Origin: Actinomycetes bacterium
Lineage (GTDB): Bacteria; Actinomycetota; Acidimicrobiia; Acidimicrobiales; RAAP-2
Reading direction: 5' to 3'
DNA length: 48,757 nucleotides
Assembly (NCBI GenBank): GCA_021784205.1
Contig: JAJXTB010000007.1
Span: forward strand, 1-48,757
In this document: piece after piece, positions 1 through 8,740 of the stretch
Numbering within the stretch: position 1 is the stretch's first letter
Layout: each line of letters opens with the position of its first letter
Translations under genes and position numbers: made by a program
The notes under the pieces: model-generated
Database searches by the model: none
The model's input: the letters and a program-made list of their open reading frames with translations, nothing else
Told to the model about the DNA's origin: nothing

Positions 1-126
1 CTTAGTTGACTACGGGATTGCAGCGGTGCTGGTGTCGATGCTCCCCCCCGACAATTCCCATCAGCTGCGCTCGGAGAATGTTCACTTAGAAGCCGACGGA
101 CCTGGGTTCGATTCCCAGCACCTCCA
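1..126 (+). ncRNA. ssrA: tmRNA (ssrA), 3' part only; 5' part lies outside the window
   Basis: The segment ends in a T-arm (5-bp stem 102-106/114-118, loop TTCGATT at 107-113) followed by a 7-base acceptor strand CACCTCC (119-125) and discriminator A126. The preceding CACTTAGAAG (82-92) resembles the sequence found just before the T-arm in many bacterial tmRNAs, and no tRNA-like D or anticodon arm can be folded at tRNA distance upstream. CCA is not fully encoded (CAA follows). tmRNA rescues stalled ribosomes. Only the 3' tRNA-like domain is visible, so the tag peptide cannot be read. A tRNA with a long variable arm is a less likely alternative. Confidence 0.72.
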
Positions 127-130
127 CAAC
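122..130 (+). repeat. Target-site duplication, left copy
   Basis: CTCCACAAC directly abuts the left inverted repeat and is repeated exactly next to the right inverted repeat. Its first five bases are the last five bases of the tmRNA up to the discriminator. Confidence 0.85.
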
Positions 131-164
131 CCAGTTCGGCTTTTAGACCGGACTGTGGTGCGCA
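131..164 (+). repeat. Left terminal inverted repeat of the transposon
   Basis: Bases 131-153 match the reverse complement of 9872-9894 without mismatch. After a short gap (2 bases left, 3 right) the match resumes with TGGTGCGCA at 156-164 (right copy 9860-9868). The outermost bases are CCAGTTCGGC. Confidence 0.9.
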
Positions 165-251
165 ACCCCCTCAACTGATGGTGCGCATCCAACACTGAAA
201 GTCGGACACCACTTTCGCTGCGTTCGGCCGAAATGTAGGATCTGGTGCGCA
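156..251 (+). promoter_or_regulatory. Three TGGTGCGCA repeats at the left end, putative transposase-binding sites
   Basis: TGGTGCGCA occurs at 156-164, 179-187 and 243-251 in the same orientation, and once in inverted orientation inside the right end (9860-9868). Unequal arrays of short subterminal repeats are common transposase-binding sites in larger transposons. A palindrome TTCGGCCGAA lies between them at 223-232. The array sits directly upstream of the transposase gene, so binding could also autoregulate it. Confidence 0.6.
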
Positions 252-298
252 CCTCCTCTGTGCCTCACGCACGCAGGTAGTTGCTGGAAGGGGGGCGA

Positions 299-2623
299 AT
301 GCCCAACTCGACGCCGACGTGTCCTCGGGGGCACCGCTCGGACCATCGCATACGTCGCGATGGCTGGGTGGTCACCAAGAAGGGCAGGCGTCAGCTCTTC
401 CTCTGTGTCGGGGCCGATAGGTCTAAGCACCGCTTCCGTGGCGACATCGAGCCCGCGCGGGTCGCAGGCATCGACGGGCGACGACGCGGGGACGTCGAGT
501 TGCGCTGCCCTCGTCCGGGCCATCGCGACGGCATCATCCAGTCTCGTGGCACTCGTACGACCGCCACGGGCACGTGGCGCCGCTTAGTGTGCTCCCCGCC
601 GCTCGGGCAGCGACACACTTTCAGTGTGCTGGTCGACGGGGCCGCACCACCCGCGCCCACGAGGACGTCTCCACCACCCTCCTGTCCCGAGCACCCCGGA
701 TCTCGCGTCCTGAGGGACGGCACCTACGGCAAGCGCAGCTCACGCCAGCGCTATGAGTGCCGCCCAGAGGGTGGCCGACCTCACCACTTCACGCCAGCGC
801 TTTCGCGTGAGGCGGTGGCGCCAGGAGAGACCTGCGCGCGCTGTGACGAGTTACTGAGCCCGCACCACGGCCCGGTGACGGCAGCACGTCACACGCCTTG
901 GCCGCTCCTTGGGGTGACGCAGGCACTCAACTCACTGTCGCTGGGTGAGAGCTACGGGAACGTCTCCCTGACGTTGAGGAAGATCCGAGACGAGGCGCGC
1001 GAGCATCTGGCGGACAGTCACGGCATCCGCGCCTTCACCCGCTCTGAGGTGTCGCCCGCGAGCGAGACCGGGTCCTTCACGCGACGTCAGCGGCGCAACG
1101 CGTGGCGTGTTGCGGCGGACCTGGTCGAGCAGTACGCGCCGCCACTGTTCGCGGAGGTCGATGCTCGCTTTCGCAGTGAGGCCCAGGCCCTGCGCGCCCG
1201 CAATGACGAGCTTCTGGCGCGTGATCCGAAGAGCCCGCTCTCTCAACCCATCACCTACATCCTGGACGAGATGCCCCAGTGGAGCGCGCCCAAGCGAGGT
1301 CAGCGTTCGCGGCCCGCCTGGCAGATCCTCACGGTCGTCGAGGTCCTCTGGCGCGAGACGGAGGACCCGTTCCTCCTCCCAGAGCGGGGCACCCGCCTTC
1401 GCCTGGCGCGGGCCTTCCCGAGGAACAACGCTGACGCCTGGAAGCTCGTGCTGTCCGAGCTCGGCGTGCGCCCAGACTTCGTAGTGGCTGACGCCGGTAG
1501 TGGCCTCAACACGGGTGTGACCTCGTTCTACGGAGCGAGCGTGGGCATCGTGCCGAGCCTGTGGCACATACACGCCAACATCCGCGACGCACTCGCCAAG
1601 CTCGACAACGCGAGCTACGTCGAGGGCAAGGAGAAGGTTCTCACCGACTCTCTGCGCAAGCACCTCAGCACCCTGGCGCGTTCGGACCTCATCGGCTCCA
1701 CCCCGAAGGACATCGCTGACTGGTGGGACGAGCTCATCGCCATCGTTGCCTCGCTGCCCGCGCCCGTGTCTTCGATCATCAACCTGCGTGCCACGCACGA
1801 ACCACGGCTCATCGCCGCCCTTCCCATCCTCCACGCCAACCCTCACGTGCCCGTTTCCAACGCTTCGGTCGAAGTGGCCATTCGCAACGAACTCAAACCG
1901 TTCCTCATCAACCGAGCGCACCGCTTCGCCAACCAGGAACGCACCAACCGGCTCCTCAACCTGCTCGTGTGCCGTCAAGCGGGGGTGTTCGACAACCTCG
2001 ACACTCTGGCGTTGCGGCTGCGGACGATGAACGAGGAGAGAGGCGGTTGGGCACCCGCGCCACGACAGATTCTGGACAAGCAACCTCCGAAGGCCACGAG
2101 CCGGACGAAGCGCTACGCGTCGCTTCACTCGCACGCCGTGATCGACAAGCTGGCCAAGTCCAAGGGCATCACCACCTCGGTCCAAGTCCAGGCCAGCACA
2201 CCGAGGAAGTTCGTCGCCAAACCGCGGCCCCAGGCACTGGCCCAGGCGCCCATTCGGGAGTGGGCGCGAACTCTCGGACTTCCTGGCGGCGCCACCGGGC
2301 CCATACGCGCCTCCGTTCTGGCCGCCTACGAAGCGAGCGGTCGTGGGGCGAGCGACGACGAGGCGAGGGCCATCTACCAGCGCCACGAGGCAGAGCGCGC
2401 GATGAAGAAGCAGCAGAGCAAGAACAGCAACCGGACGCAGGTGTCCGATCGTCGGCGCACCGCCGAACTCGCACCGATCCGCGAGTGGGCTGCTGCTAAC
2501 GGATACGCACTTCCCAGGCACGCACAGATCTCTCCCGCGCTGACGGAGGCCTACCAAGCTGCCCAGTCCAGTGTCAAGCATCAGCGCCGCCCGTCACAGC
2601 GTCCGAAGAAGATGGACCAGTGA
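299..2623 (+). CDS. DDE transposase with zinc-finger-like repeats and two Lsr2-like C-terminal motifs
   Basis: This 774-residue protein is the likely transposase. The ATG at 299 was chosen over an upstream TTG (281) because a GGAAGGGGGG ribosome site lies just before it. Residues about 7-190 hold three Cys/His-rich repeats (CPRGH..., CPRPGH..., CPEHPG...), probably zinc-binding and DNA-contacting. The central part looks like an RNase H-fold DDE core, with D323 in ILDEMPQW, D398 in VVADAGSG and a probable E525 in SNASVEVAIR. Two copies of an APIREWA...I...AYEA motif at about 650-680 and 725-755 resemble the C-terminal DNA-binding domain of Lsr2, although the Lsr2 RGR loop is not conserved. The stop overlaps the next gene start by 4 bases. 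The catalytic residues and IS family are inferred from motif position, not from alignment. Confidence 0.75.
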   Translation: MPNSTPTCPRGHRSDHRIRRDGWVVTKKGRRQLFLCVGADRSKHRFRGDIEPARVAGIDGRRRGDVELRCPRPGHRDGIIQSRGTRTTATGTWRRLVCSPPLGQRHTFSVLVDGAAPPAPTRTSPPPSCPEHPGSRVLRDGTYGKRSSRQRYECRPEGGRPHHFTPALSREAVAPGETCARCDELLSPHHGPVTAARHTPWPLLGVTQALNSLSLGESYGNVSLTLRKIRDEAREHLADSHGIRAFTRSEVSPASETGSFTRRQRRNAWRVAADLVEQYAPPLFAEVDARFRSEAQALRARNDELLARDPKSPLSQPITYILDEMPQWSAPKRGQRSRPAWQILTVVEVLWRETEDPFLLPERGTRLRLARAFPRNNADAWKLVLSELGVRPDFVVADAGSGLNTGVTSFYGASVGIVPSLWHIHANIRDALAKLDNASYVEGKEKVLTDSLRKHLSTLARSDLIGSTPKDIADWWDELIAIVASLPAPVSSIINLRATHEPRLIAALPILHANPHVPVSNASVEVAIRNELKPFLINRAHRFANQERTNRLLNLLVCRQAGVFDNLDTLALRLRTMNEERGGWAPAPRQILDKQPPKATSRTKRYASLHSHAVIDKLAKSKGITTSVQVQASTPRKFVAKPRPQALAQAPIREWARTLGLPGGATGPIRASVLAAYEASGRGASDDEARAIYQRHEAERAMKKQQSKNSNRTQVSDRRRTAELAPIREWAAANGYALPRHAQISPALTEAYQAAQSSVKHQRRPSQRPKKMDQ

Positions 2624-4236
2624 GCACGAGCCTGAGCGAGACCGGTCTCACTCTCTACGAACTGCTGACCTCTCGCACCTTCTTTGTCGTGGATACCGAG
2701 TTCTCGACGGACGAAGACGGTGAGCACCACCTCATCTCCATCGCCGTTATCCCGGTCGTCGGTGGACACCGGGTCAAGCCCCGCGACGAGCTCTACCTCG
2801 TGATGAACCCCAGTGTTCCCATCGACCTCGTGACATCGACGATCCACGGCTTTCGAGATGACGACGTGGCGAACAAGCCGATGTTCTCGCACTTCGCGAA
2901 GGTCATCGCCGAGAGGCTTGGAGACACCGACGGTGTCTTCGTGAGCCACACCACCATCGACGCTCACGTCTTGGCCGCCGAGTTCGGCCGCCTCCCAGAA
3001 CTCGTGGATGACCCCTCGACCGCATACCCGGACCTTCCCGTTCTTGATACACAGCGTCTCGCGCGCGTCACGGACTACCCGGGGGCGCCCAAGTCCGGCT
3101 ACGTGAGTTTGGAGCGGCTGTGCGAACTGACGGGAGTGGCGAAGCCGGACGCGGCGCACAACGCGCGTGACGACGCGCGCTCCACGGCGGACGCCCTCAT
3201 CGAGCTGCTCCGACACGCCGCTGAGCACCGTGTCTTCTGGTCGCTCGACGCCCTGCTCGACGCGGCCAACGGTGGCACCACCCGCGAGCCGCGAGGTCCC
3301 GCTCACATCCGAGCTCGTAGTCGCAGACACGGTGCGCCGCCTCCCGAGCACTTGATGCGTCACGCACTTCCGCTGACTTCCCCCGTCCAGCCGGCCAGTC
3401 CCGAGGCCGAGGCGTGGCTCGACCTGGCCGCGGAGTGTGCCCAGCTGCGTTGTCCCTACGCGCGCGATGAGGCCCGCGCTGCCGCGGCGGCGAACGGTGC
3501 TGCGCTGCTGCGCCCTTTAATGGAAGACCTGGCCCACCTGGTCGAGCCGGGCCAGCCTGGGACCTTGGTCGGCGCAGCTCTCGAGTTGCTCGCCGGGTCG
3601 GACCTGACGTCCCCCGCGCTGCCCGTGCGAAGTGCTCTGCGATGGTGGACGGGGGTGCGCGACCGCATCGCTAAGAGCCCGCCGTGCGATACGACATCGA
3701 GTGAGACCTCGTGCCCCTCGTGTCGAGAGGGGCAGCCCTGTCCGCGCGACGTTCTTGTGGTTGCGGTGGCGGAGCTCGTGACGCTGGGAGAGCGCGGAGT
3801 GCTGGACCACGAGCGCATCCGCGACCTTCTTCGCCCCAGTGCGCGCGGACCGCTCAACGCGTGGCGTCACCACCCTGACGTACTGGCCTACGCCCTGTGG
3901 CGCGTTGCGGCGCATCACTTCGAAGGCGGACACGACGAGGCGGCGTTCACCGTGGTGGATCAGGGCATCGCTCAACAGCTTCATCTCGCTGACCCCCGCC
4001 TGGCCCTGCTCGCTGTCGAGCGCCTGACTGAACTGGGCGATCTCGACGGCGCCTTTGCGGCAGCGAGTGACGTGCTGGCCGCGCGCAACTCTGATCCGGC
4101 CTATGACGACCTCGCCGACTGGCTGCTCTTCACCCAGAGCAGCCTCCAAGAGCAGGTCTCCACGACGCGTGCCGCGCTGACCCATCCGCGACGTGCTCGC
4201 CCGCCGGGACACGTCAACGAGCGCCTTTACAGCTGA
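2620..4236 (+). CDS. DEDDh (DnaQ-like) 3'-5' exonuclease with an unassigned C-terminal region
   Basis: This is a 538-residue protein. Residues 20-200 carry the DEDDh exonuclease motifs: D25-T-E27 (motif I), H110-TTI-D114 (motif II region) and H180-NARD-D185 (motif III). The remaining ~330 residues are helix-rich and not recognised, with a Cys cluster SCPSCREGQPC that could bind a metal. The GTG start at 2620 overlaps the transposase stop by 4 bases, so the two proteins are probably made in fixed proportion, and a role in processing DNA ends during transposition is plausible. A defence role with the downstream restriction genes is an alternative. It would act in the cytoplasm on DNA or RNA ends; the substrate is unknown. 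Confidence 0.8.
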   Translation: MSTSLSETGLTLYELLTSRTFFVVDTEFSTDEDGEHHLISIAVIPVVGGHRVKPRDELYLVMNPSVPIDLVTSTIHGFRDDDVANKPMFSHFAKVIAERLGDTDGVFVSHTTIDAHVLAAEFGRLPELVDDPSTAYPDLPVLDTQRLARVTDYPGAPKSGYVSLERLCELTGVAKPDAAHNARDDARSTADALIELLRHAAEHRVFWSLDALLDAANGGTTREPRGPAHIRARSRRHGAPPPEHLMRHALPLTSPVQPASPEAEAWLDLAAECAQLRCPYARDEARAAAAANGAALLRPLMEDLAHLVEPGQPGTLVGAALELLAGSDLTSPALPVRSALRWWTGVRDRIAKSPPCDTTSSETSCPSCREGQPCPRDVLVVAVAELVTLGERGVLDHERIRDLLRPSARGPLNAWRHHPDVLAYALWRVAAHHFEGGHDEAAFTVVDQGIAQQLHLADPRLALLAVERLTELGDLDGAFAAASDVLAARNSDPAYDDLADWLLFTQSSLQEQVSTTRAALTHPRRARPPGHVNERLYS

Positions 4237-4375
4237 TCCTTATGAACCATTCGGGCTCGTTTTTCGACCGCTCTACGGCACCTATTTCGAGCGGCGTTCT
4301 GGTTCGTGGTCAGGCTACGGTTTCGACGAGGCGATACTGGACTGTTCTCCACTACGAGGAAGGAGTGAGACCCTT

Positions 4376-6061
4376 ATGACCGAGAAGCACACTGGTGCCC
4401 TGGCCTTGACGTGGACCAACAAGCACCTGCGTCTTCTCGCTAATGATGACGGCACCTACGAATGGGTGGAGCCGTCTGACTACCGGGTCGCCGAGGTCCG
4501 ACTGCTCAACGACGTGAAGTCTGTTGGCCAAGTCCACGGTGACAGAAACCGCGCCCAGGACAACCTGCTGATTCGCGGCGACAGCCTTCACGCACTCACG
4601 AGTTTGCTTCGCATCCCTGAGTTCACCGCTCAGTATGAGGGCAAGGTCAAGCTCGTGTACATCGACCCTCCGTTTAACACGGGCCAGGCGTTCGATGACT
4701 ACGACGACGGCTTAGAGCATTCGGTGTGGCTGACGATGTTGAGGGACCGCCTCAGTCAGATCAAACGGCTCTTAGCACCCAATGGGTCAGTGTGGGTCCA
4801 TCTCGACGATGCTGAACAGCATCGGGCGCGTCTCGTGCTTGACGAGGTCTTCGGGATCGACAACTTCGTCGCCACTTTCATCTGGCAAAAGGTGGACAGC
4901 CCTAACGACAACAAGGTCGCAGTCACCACCGACCACGAGTTCATCCACTGCTATGCGAAGAACAAGCCCCTGCTCAAACTGACTCCAATGGGTGACGAAA
5001 GCATCCTCGGTGCCTACGGCCAAGTTGACGCCCACGGGAAGCGATACCGTGACCGGCTCTTGAAGAAGAACGGGAAGAACTCGCTGCGCGCAGACCGTCC
5101 TACGATGTGGTTCCCCATCACTGATCCCGATGGGAATGAGTGCTGGCCCATCCACGATGATGGGCGCGAAGCTCGGTGGGCAATGGGCAAAGACGCAGTC
5201 GAAGCCCTCGTCGCCAGCAACGAGCTCGTATGGAAGAAGCGCCCTGATCCGATCGATCCGGACACAGACCGTTGGGTTCCCTACACTCGGGAGTGGGCCC
5301 CGGACACACCTACACGGCCGTGGCCAACCATCTGGACTGACGTTCACACCTCGCGGCAAGCCAAGGCGCATCTCCGTGCGATGTTCCCGGGGGTGACACC
5401 CTTTGGCACCCCGAAGCCGGAGCGCCTGATGCAGCGCATCATCGAGATAGCTACCGAGAGTGACGACATCGTTCTGGACTGCTTTGCGGGTTCTGGAACC
5501 ACTGCTGCTGTCGCACACAAGATGGGCCGGCGGTGGGTAACCGCTGAGTGGTCGGCTGAGAACATCGCTACCTATACCCTCCCGCGGTTGGAGATGGTGG
5601 TTAGCGGCAGTGACCCTGGTGGGGTTACAGAACAGGTTGGCTGGGAAAGTGGCGGTGGTTTTCGCGTTCTCGATGTGGCGCCATCGGTTTACGAGGTGCT
5701 GGACCACACGGTCCTTCTGAGCGAGACCGTGACCGCCGGACAACTGGCGGAGAGTGTGGCCGCGCAGCTCGGCTTCGACTACGAACCGAACGGGTTCTTC
5801 TCGGGAGCAAAGGGACGTATGCGTCTGTGCGTGGTGGACGGCGTACTTAACGACGACATCGCCCGGCTCGTCACTGGTGCTCTCCAAGACAAAGAGCGCG
5901 TGACCGTGGTTGCGACCGCCTGTGAACCTGGCGCTGAGGATCTCGTGCGCAGCCTGGCCCCCGGGTCTCGTGTGCGCAAAGTCCCGCGGGACCTTGCCCG
6001 ACTGTCATCTCGCCGTTCAGAGGTTGTCCAACTTGTACTCGATGGACTGGAAGCCAGCTGA
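4376..6061 (+). CDS. mod: Type III restriction-modification methyltransferase subunit (Mod)
   Basis: A 561-residue adenine-specific DNA methyltransferase of the beta class. Motif IV (DPPFNTG, 97-103) precedes the SAM-binding motif I (FAGSGTT, 370-376). The spacer of over 260 residues holds the probable target-recognition region. The ATG at 4376 was chosen because GAGGAAGGAG precedes it at good spacing; the frame is open back to 4193 but that part overlaps the exonuclease gene and reads as non-homologous. Mod methylates one strand of an asymmetric site and guides the Res partner. The recognition sequence cannot be read from the protein. The 139-base gap upstream probably holds a separate promoter for the restriction genes. 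Confidence 0.88.
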   Translation: MTEKHTGALALTWTNKHLRLLANDDGTYEWVEPSDYRVAEVRLLNDVKSVGQVHGDRNRAQDNLLIRGDSLHALTSLLRIPEFTAQYEGKVKLVYIDPPFNTGQAFDDYDDGLEHSVWLTMLRDRLSQIKRLLAPNGSVWVHLDDAEQHRARLVLDEVFGIDNFVATFIWQKVDSPNDNKVAVTTDHEFIHCYAKNKPLLKLTPMGDESILGAYGQVDAHGKRYRDRLLKKNGKNSLRADRPTMWFPITDPDGNECWPIHDDGREARWAMGKDAVEALVASNELVWKKRPDPIDPDTDRWVPYTREWAPDTPTRPWPTIWTDVHTSRQAKAHLRAMFPGVTPFGTPKPERLMQRIIEIATESDDIVLDCFAGSGTTAAVAHKMGRRWVTAEWSAENIATYTLPRLEMVVSGSDPGGVTEQVGWESGGGFRVLDVAPSVYEVLDHTVLLSETVTAGQLAESVAAQLGFDYEPNGFFSGAKGRMRLCVVDGVLNDDIARLVTGALQDKERVTVVATACEPGAEDLVRSLAPGSRVRKVPRDLARLSSRRSEVVQLVLDGLEAS

Positions 6062-8526
6062 TGAAGAACCACTACTCCCTGCCGCTTGATGAGGGCGCTA
6101 TCCAGGAGATCGCCGCCAACTTGGACCTGCGTGCCCCCAACGTGAAGGGGCTGACCGCGGTCGCCAAGAAGTTCGATCAAGCAAACGGCGAACCGTTCGA
6201 GGTTGTGCTCGACATGGCCACAGCAGTAGGCAAGACCTACATCGCGGCGAGCATCATCGACTACGTCGCAGCCGGTGGGGTGCGCAACATCGTAGTCGTG
6301 ACCCCGTCTCGGGCCATCCTCTCCAAGACGATCGCCAACTTCTCTGCTGGGACAGCCAGGTCCATCCCCGGACGCACTACGAGTCCTCTCATCATCACGA
6401 GCGACACCTTCGAACGATGCGACGCCGCAGCAGCCCTGGCTGACGACAGCGAGGTCAAGCTGTTCGTCTTCACCGTTCAGCAGCTCATCAAACCGAAGGA
6501 GAAGGCCTCGCGGCGCGTCCGCGACTTCCACGAGGGCATCGGTCAAGGCCTGTACAAGTATCTCCAAGCGGCGGGCGACCTCGTGGTGCTCGCCGACGAG
6601 CACCACGCTTACTACGGGCCAGCGTTCTCAAAGGCCATCCGCGAGCTCGACGCGGTCGCGCTAATTGGTCTCACCGCGACCCCGAGCCCCAAGACCCCCG
6701 ACGCAGAGTTCGCGTATCGCTACTCACTGGGTGAGGCGATACGCGACGGACTGGTGAAAGTCCCGATGCTTGTTGGGCGCAAGGATGACCGCAAGGACAT
6801 CGAGATCCAGTTGGCAGACGCGATGGAGCTGCTGCGCAACAAGCGCGAGGCCGTCGAACAGTGGTGCCGGGCGACTGGTCGCAGACCCATCAACCCGGTG
6901 ATGTTCATCGTCTGCCAGACCATCGACGATGCGACCGAAGTGGCTGAGATCCTTCGCCGCCCTAACTTCTTCGGCCCCCAATACGAGGACGCCGTGCTCG
7001 AAGTCCACTCAGAGGCTGCCGACGATGCTCTCGAACGCCTCGACCAAGTCGAAGACCCCACCAGTCCAGTGCGCGCCATCGTGTCCGTGAACCAACTCAA
7101 AGAGGGCTGGGATGTCAAGAACATCTACGTCATCTGTGCCCTACGTGCTCTCGCGTCTCGGGTTCTCACCGAGCAGACGTTGGGTCGAGGCCTGCGATTG
7201 CCCTTCGGTGAACTCACTGGCCACGAGATGCTCGACACGGTCGAGGTGCTCGGTCACGATCGCTACGAAGACCTCCTGCGCAACGCCTCCGCGTTGATCA
7301 AGCAACTGATCGGACAGAGGACTTCGTCCGTCGTCGTCAACCCCTCGTCGGGTGTCGCCGAAGAGGTCGAGGCTGGTTCCAACGGGACTGGTGAGGCATC
7401 AGACCCAGCCAGCAGCACGGCGACCACCCCCGAAGGACCCGCGGTGTTACCAACGACCTTGCCAGGGGTTAGTGGACCGGTGCTGCGCTTCGCCGACGTG
7501 GAAGCCCGCAAGCGAGAGGTCGAGCGCGAGAACCTCTCAATGAAGAACGTGATCCACATCAACCCCACGATGCCGGCCTTCGCGGTGCCGGTGGTCCATC
7601 GCACCTTTGCTCCGGGCCAGTTCTCGCTGTCACAGGTGAAGAACGAGGACTTCGAGCTCATCGGTCGTAGCCTCGCGGCCAACCCCGAAGACGTACTCAG
7701 CCGCAACAAGCTCGAAGTCGTCCAGACGCCCGGAGGCGCACTCGAAGTGCGTCCGGTTGCTGCCGCGGACATCGTAAAGGCGTCGGTGCTCTCGCTGGAT
7801 CTTGGTCAAGGCAAGGAAGCGTTGGTCTCAGCGATGATGAACCTCGGCCTGGTCAAGCAGGTCCCCTCAGAGCTGAACGCCGCCAAACGCCTCGTCGATG
7901 CTTTCGTGAAGGGTCTCGGTGAAGAGGCCGAGAAGCGGCTCTCGGCGTTCTTCTCCACGGCGCTCGACACCATCGAGCAGACGTTGCGCGCCAGGTATCG
8001 CTCCGTGCCCGGGGCAGAACAGATCACCGTCACGGAGCGCTATCTGGAAGTAAACCGGGTCAATAGCCGCCCCGTCACGTCGAACCTCTACCAGAAGGTG
8101 GATAAGGCAAGCCCCACCGCCTACGAGGGCTGGCAGCGCTCGATGGTTGCCGTTGAGTGGTTCGACAGCGACCCCGAACGACAGATGGCACTACTGCTTG
8201 ACCAAGCCAGCAGTCGCATCAAGCGATGGGTGCGTCTCCATCGAAGTGACGGCGTCGTCATCAACTTCCGGGGCCAGAGTTACTATCCCGACTTCGCTGC
8301 TGAGCACGCTGACGGCTCCTACTGGCTCATCGAGACCAAGGCTGACAACGAGATGGATGATGCTCTGGTTCAGCAGAAGAAGGAGATGGCCGAGGAGTGG
8401 GCGCGCTTCGCCTCTGACAGCAGCGACGTGGCGCACGAATGGCACTACGCCCTTGTCGGAGAGACGCAGCTCAACAACGCCCACGGGAACTGGGATCTGC
8501 TCATCGCACAAGCTGGCGCCCAGTAG
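6061..8526 (+). CDS. res: Type III restriction enzyme subunit (Res), SF2 helicase with PD-(D/E)xK nuclease
   Basis: An 821-residue protein whose ATG shares one base with the Mod stop. Helicase motif I is MATAVGKT (52-59), motif II DEHH (179-182) and motif III TATP (206-208); a C-terminal RecA-like lobe follows (RAIVSVNQLKEGWDVK near 340, QTLGRGLRLP near 375). The C-terminal nuclease is seen as PD (743-744) followed by ETK (758-760). In known type III systems ATP-driven translocation or sliding brings two head-to-head sites together for cleavage. All catalytic motifs are present, so the enzyme is probably active. A linker rich in Gly, Ser, Thr and Pro at about 430-475 joins the two halves. Confidence 0.88.
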   Translation: MKNHYSLPLDEGAIQEIAANLDLRAPNVKGLTAVAKKFDQANGEPFEVVLDMATAVGKTYIAASIIDYVAAGGVRNIVVVTPSRAILSKTIANFSAGTARSIPGRTTSPLIITSDTFERCDAAAALADDSEVKLFVFTVQQLIKPKEKASRRVRDFHEGIGQGLYKYLQAAGDLVVLADEHHAYYGPAFSKAIRELDAVALIGLTATPSPKTPDAEFAYRYSLGEAIRDGLVKVPMLVGRKDDRKDIEIQLADAMELLRNKREAVEQWCRATGRRPINPVMFIVCQTIDDATEVAEILRRPNFFGPQYEDAVLEVHSEAADDALERLDQVEDPTSPVRAIVSVNQLKEGWDVKNIYVICALRALASRVLTEQTLGRGLRLPFGELTGHEMLDTVEVLGHDRYEDLLRNASALIKQLIGQRTSSVVVNPSSGVAEEVEAGSNGTGEASDPASSTATTPEGPAVLPTTLPGVSGPVLRFADVEARKREVERENLSMKNVIHINPTMPAFAVPVVHRTFAPGQFSLSQVKNEDFELIGRSLAANPEDVLSRNKLEVVQTPGGALEVRPVAAADIVKASVLSLDLGQGKEALVSAMMNLGLVKQVPSELNAAKRLVDAFVKGLGEEAEKRLSAFFSTALDTIEQTLRARYRSVPGAEQITVTERYLEVNRVNSRPVTSNLYQKVDKASPTAYEGWQRSMVAVEWFDSDPERQMALLLDQASSRIKRWVRLHRSDGVVINFRGQSYYPDFAAEHADGSYWLIETKADNEMDDALVQQKKEMAEEWARFASDSSDVAHEWHYALVGETQLNNAHGNWDLLIAQAGAQ

Positions 8527-8740
8527 GTAGCCGCTGAGCTCGGCAGCAGTCGGCTGAGAAGTAGCGGGCCAGCAAGGCCGCGCCACCGTTGGGCCTCATT
8601 GCCAAAAGCTGTGTCACCTTGTTGCCGAACTCTGGACGACGGCTCGACTCTTCGTCGGTGGTCGGCCCGACGACGGCACTTCCGTACGAACGGGATGGGA
8701 GCAATACAGAGTGAGCAGAGGTCTCTGATTTCTCTTGCGA
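8527..8740. other. Intergenic stretch between convergent genes, no feature recognised
   Basis: This 214-base gap lies between the ends of res and the minus-strand membrane protein gene. No convincing gene, tRNA or strong terminator hairpin was seen. Confidence 0.5.

Noticed and set aside
1..130. A tyrosine-integrase attachment site at the tmRNA end
   Set aside because: No integrase gene is present, and the edges show inverted repeats plus a short duplication, which fit DDE transposition.
281..298. TTG 281 as the transposase start
   Set aside because: The ribosome site GGAAGGGGGG lies between it and ATG 299, which makes the ATG the better start.
932..2581. A 549-residue open frame on the minus strand, antisense to the transposase
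   Set aside because: High-GC coding DNA often leaves the antisense frame open; the product has low-complexity, non-family sequence and the plus-strand protein has clear motifs.
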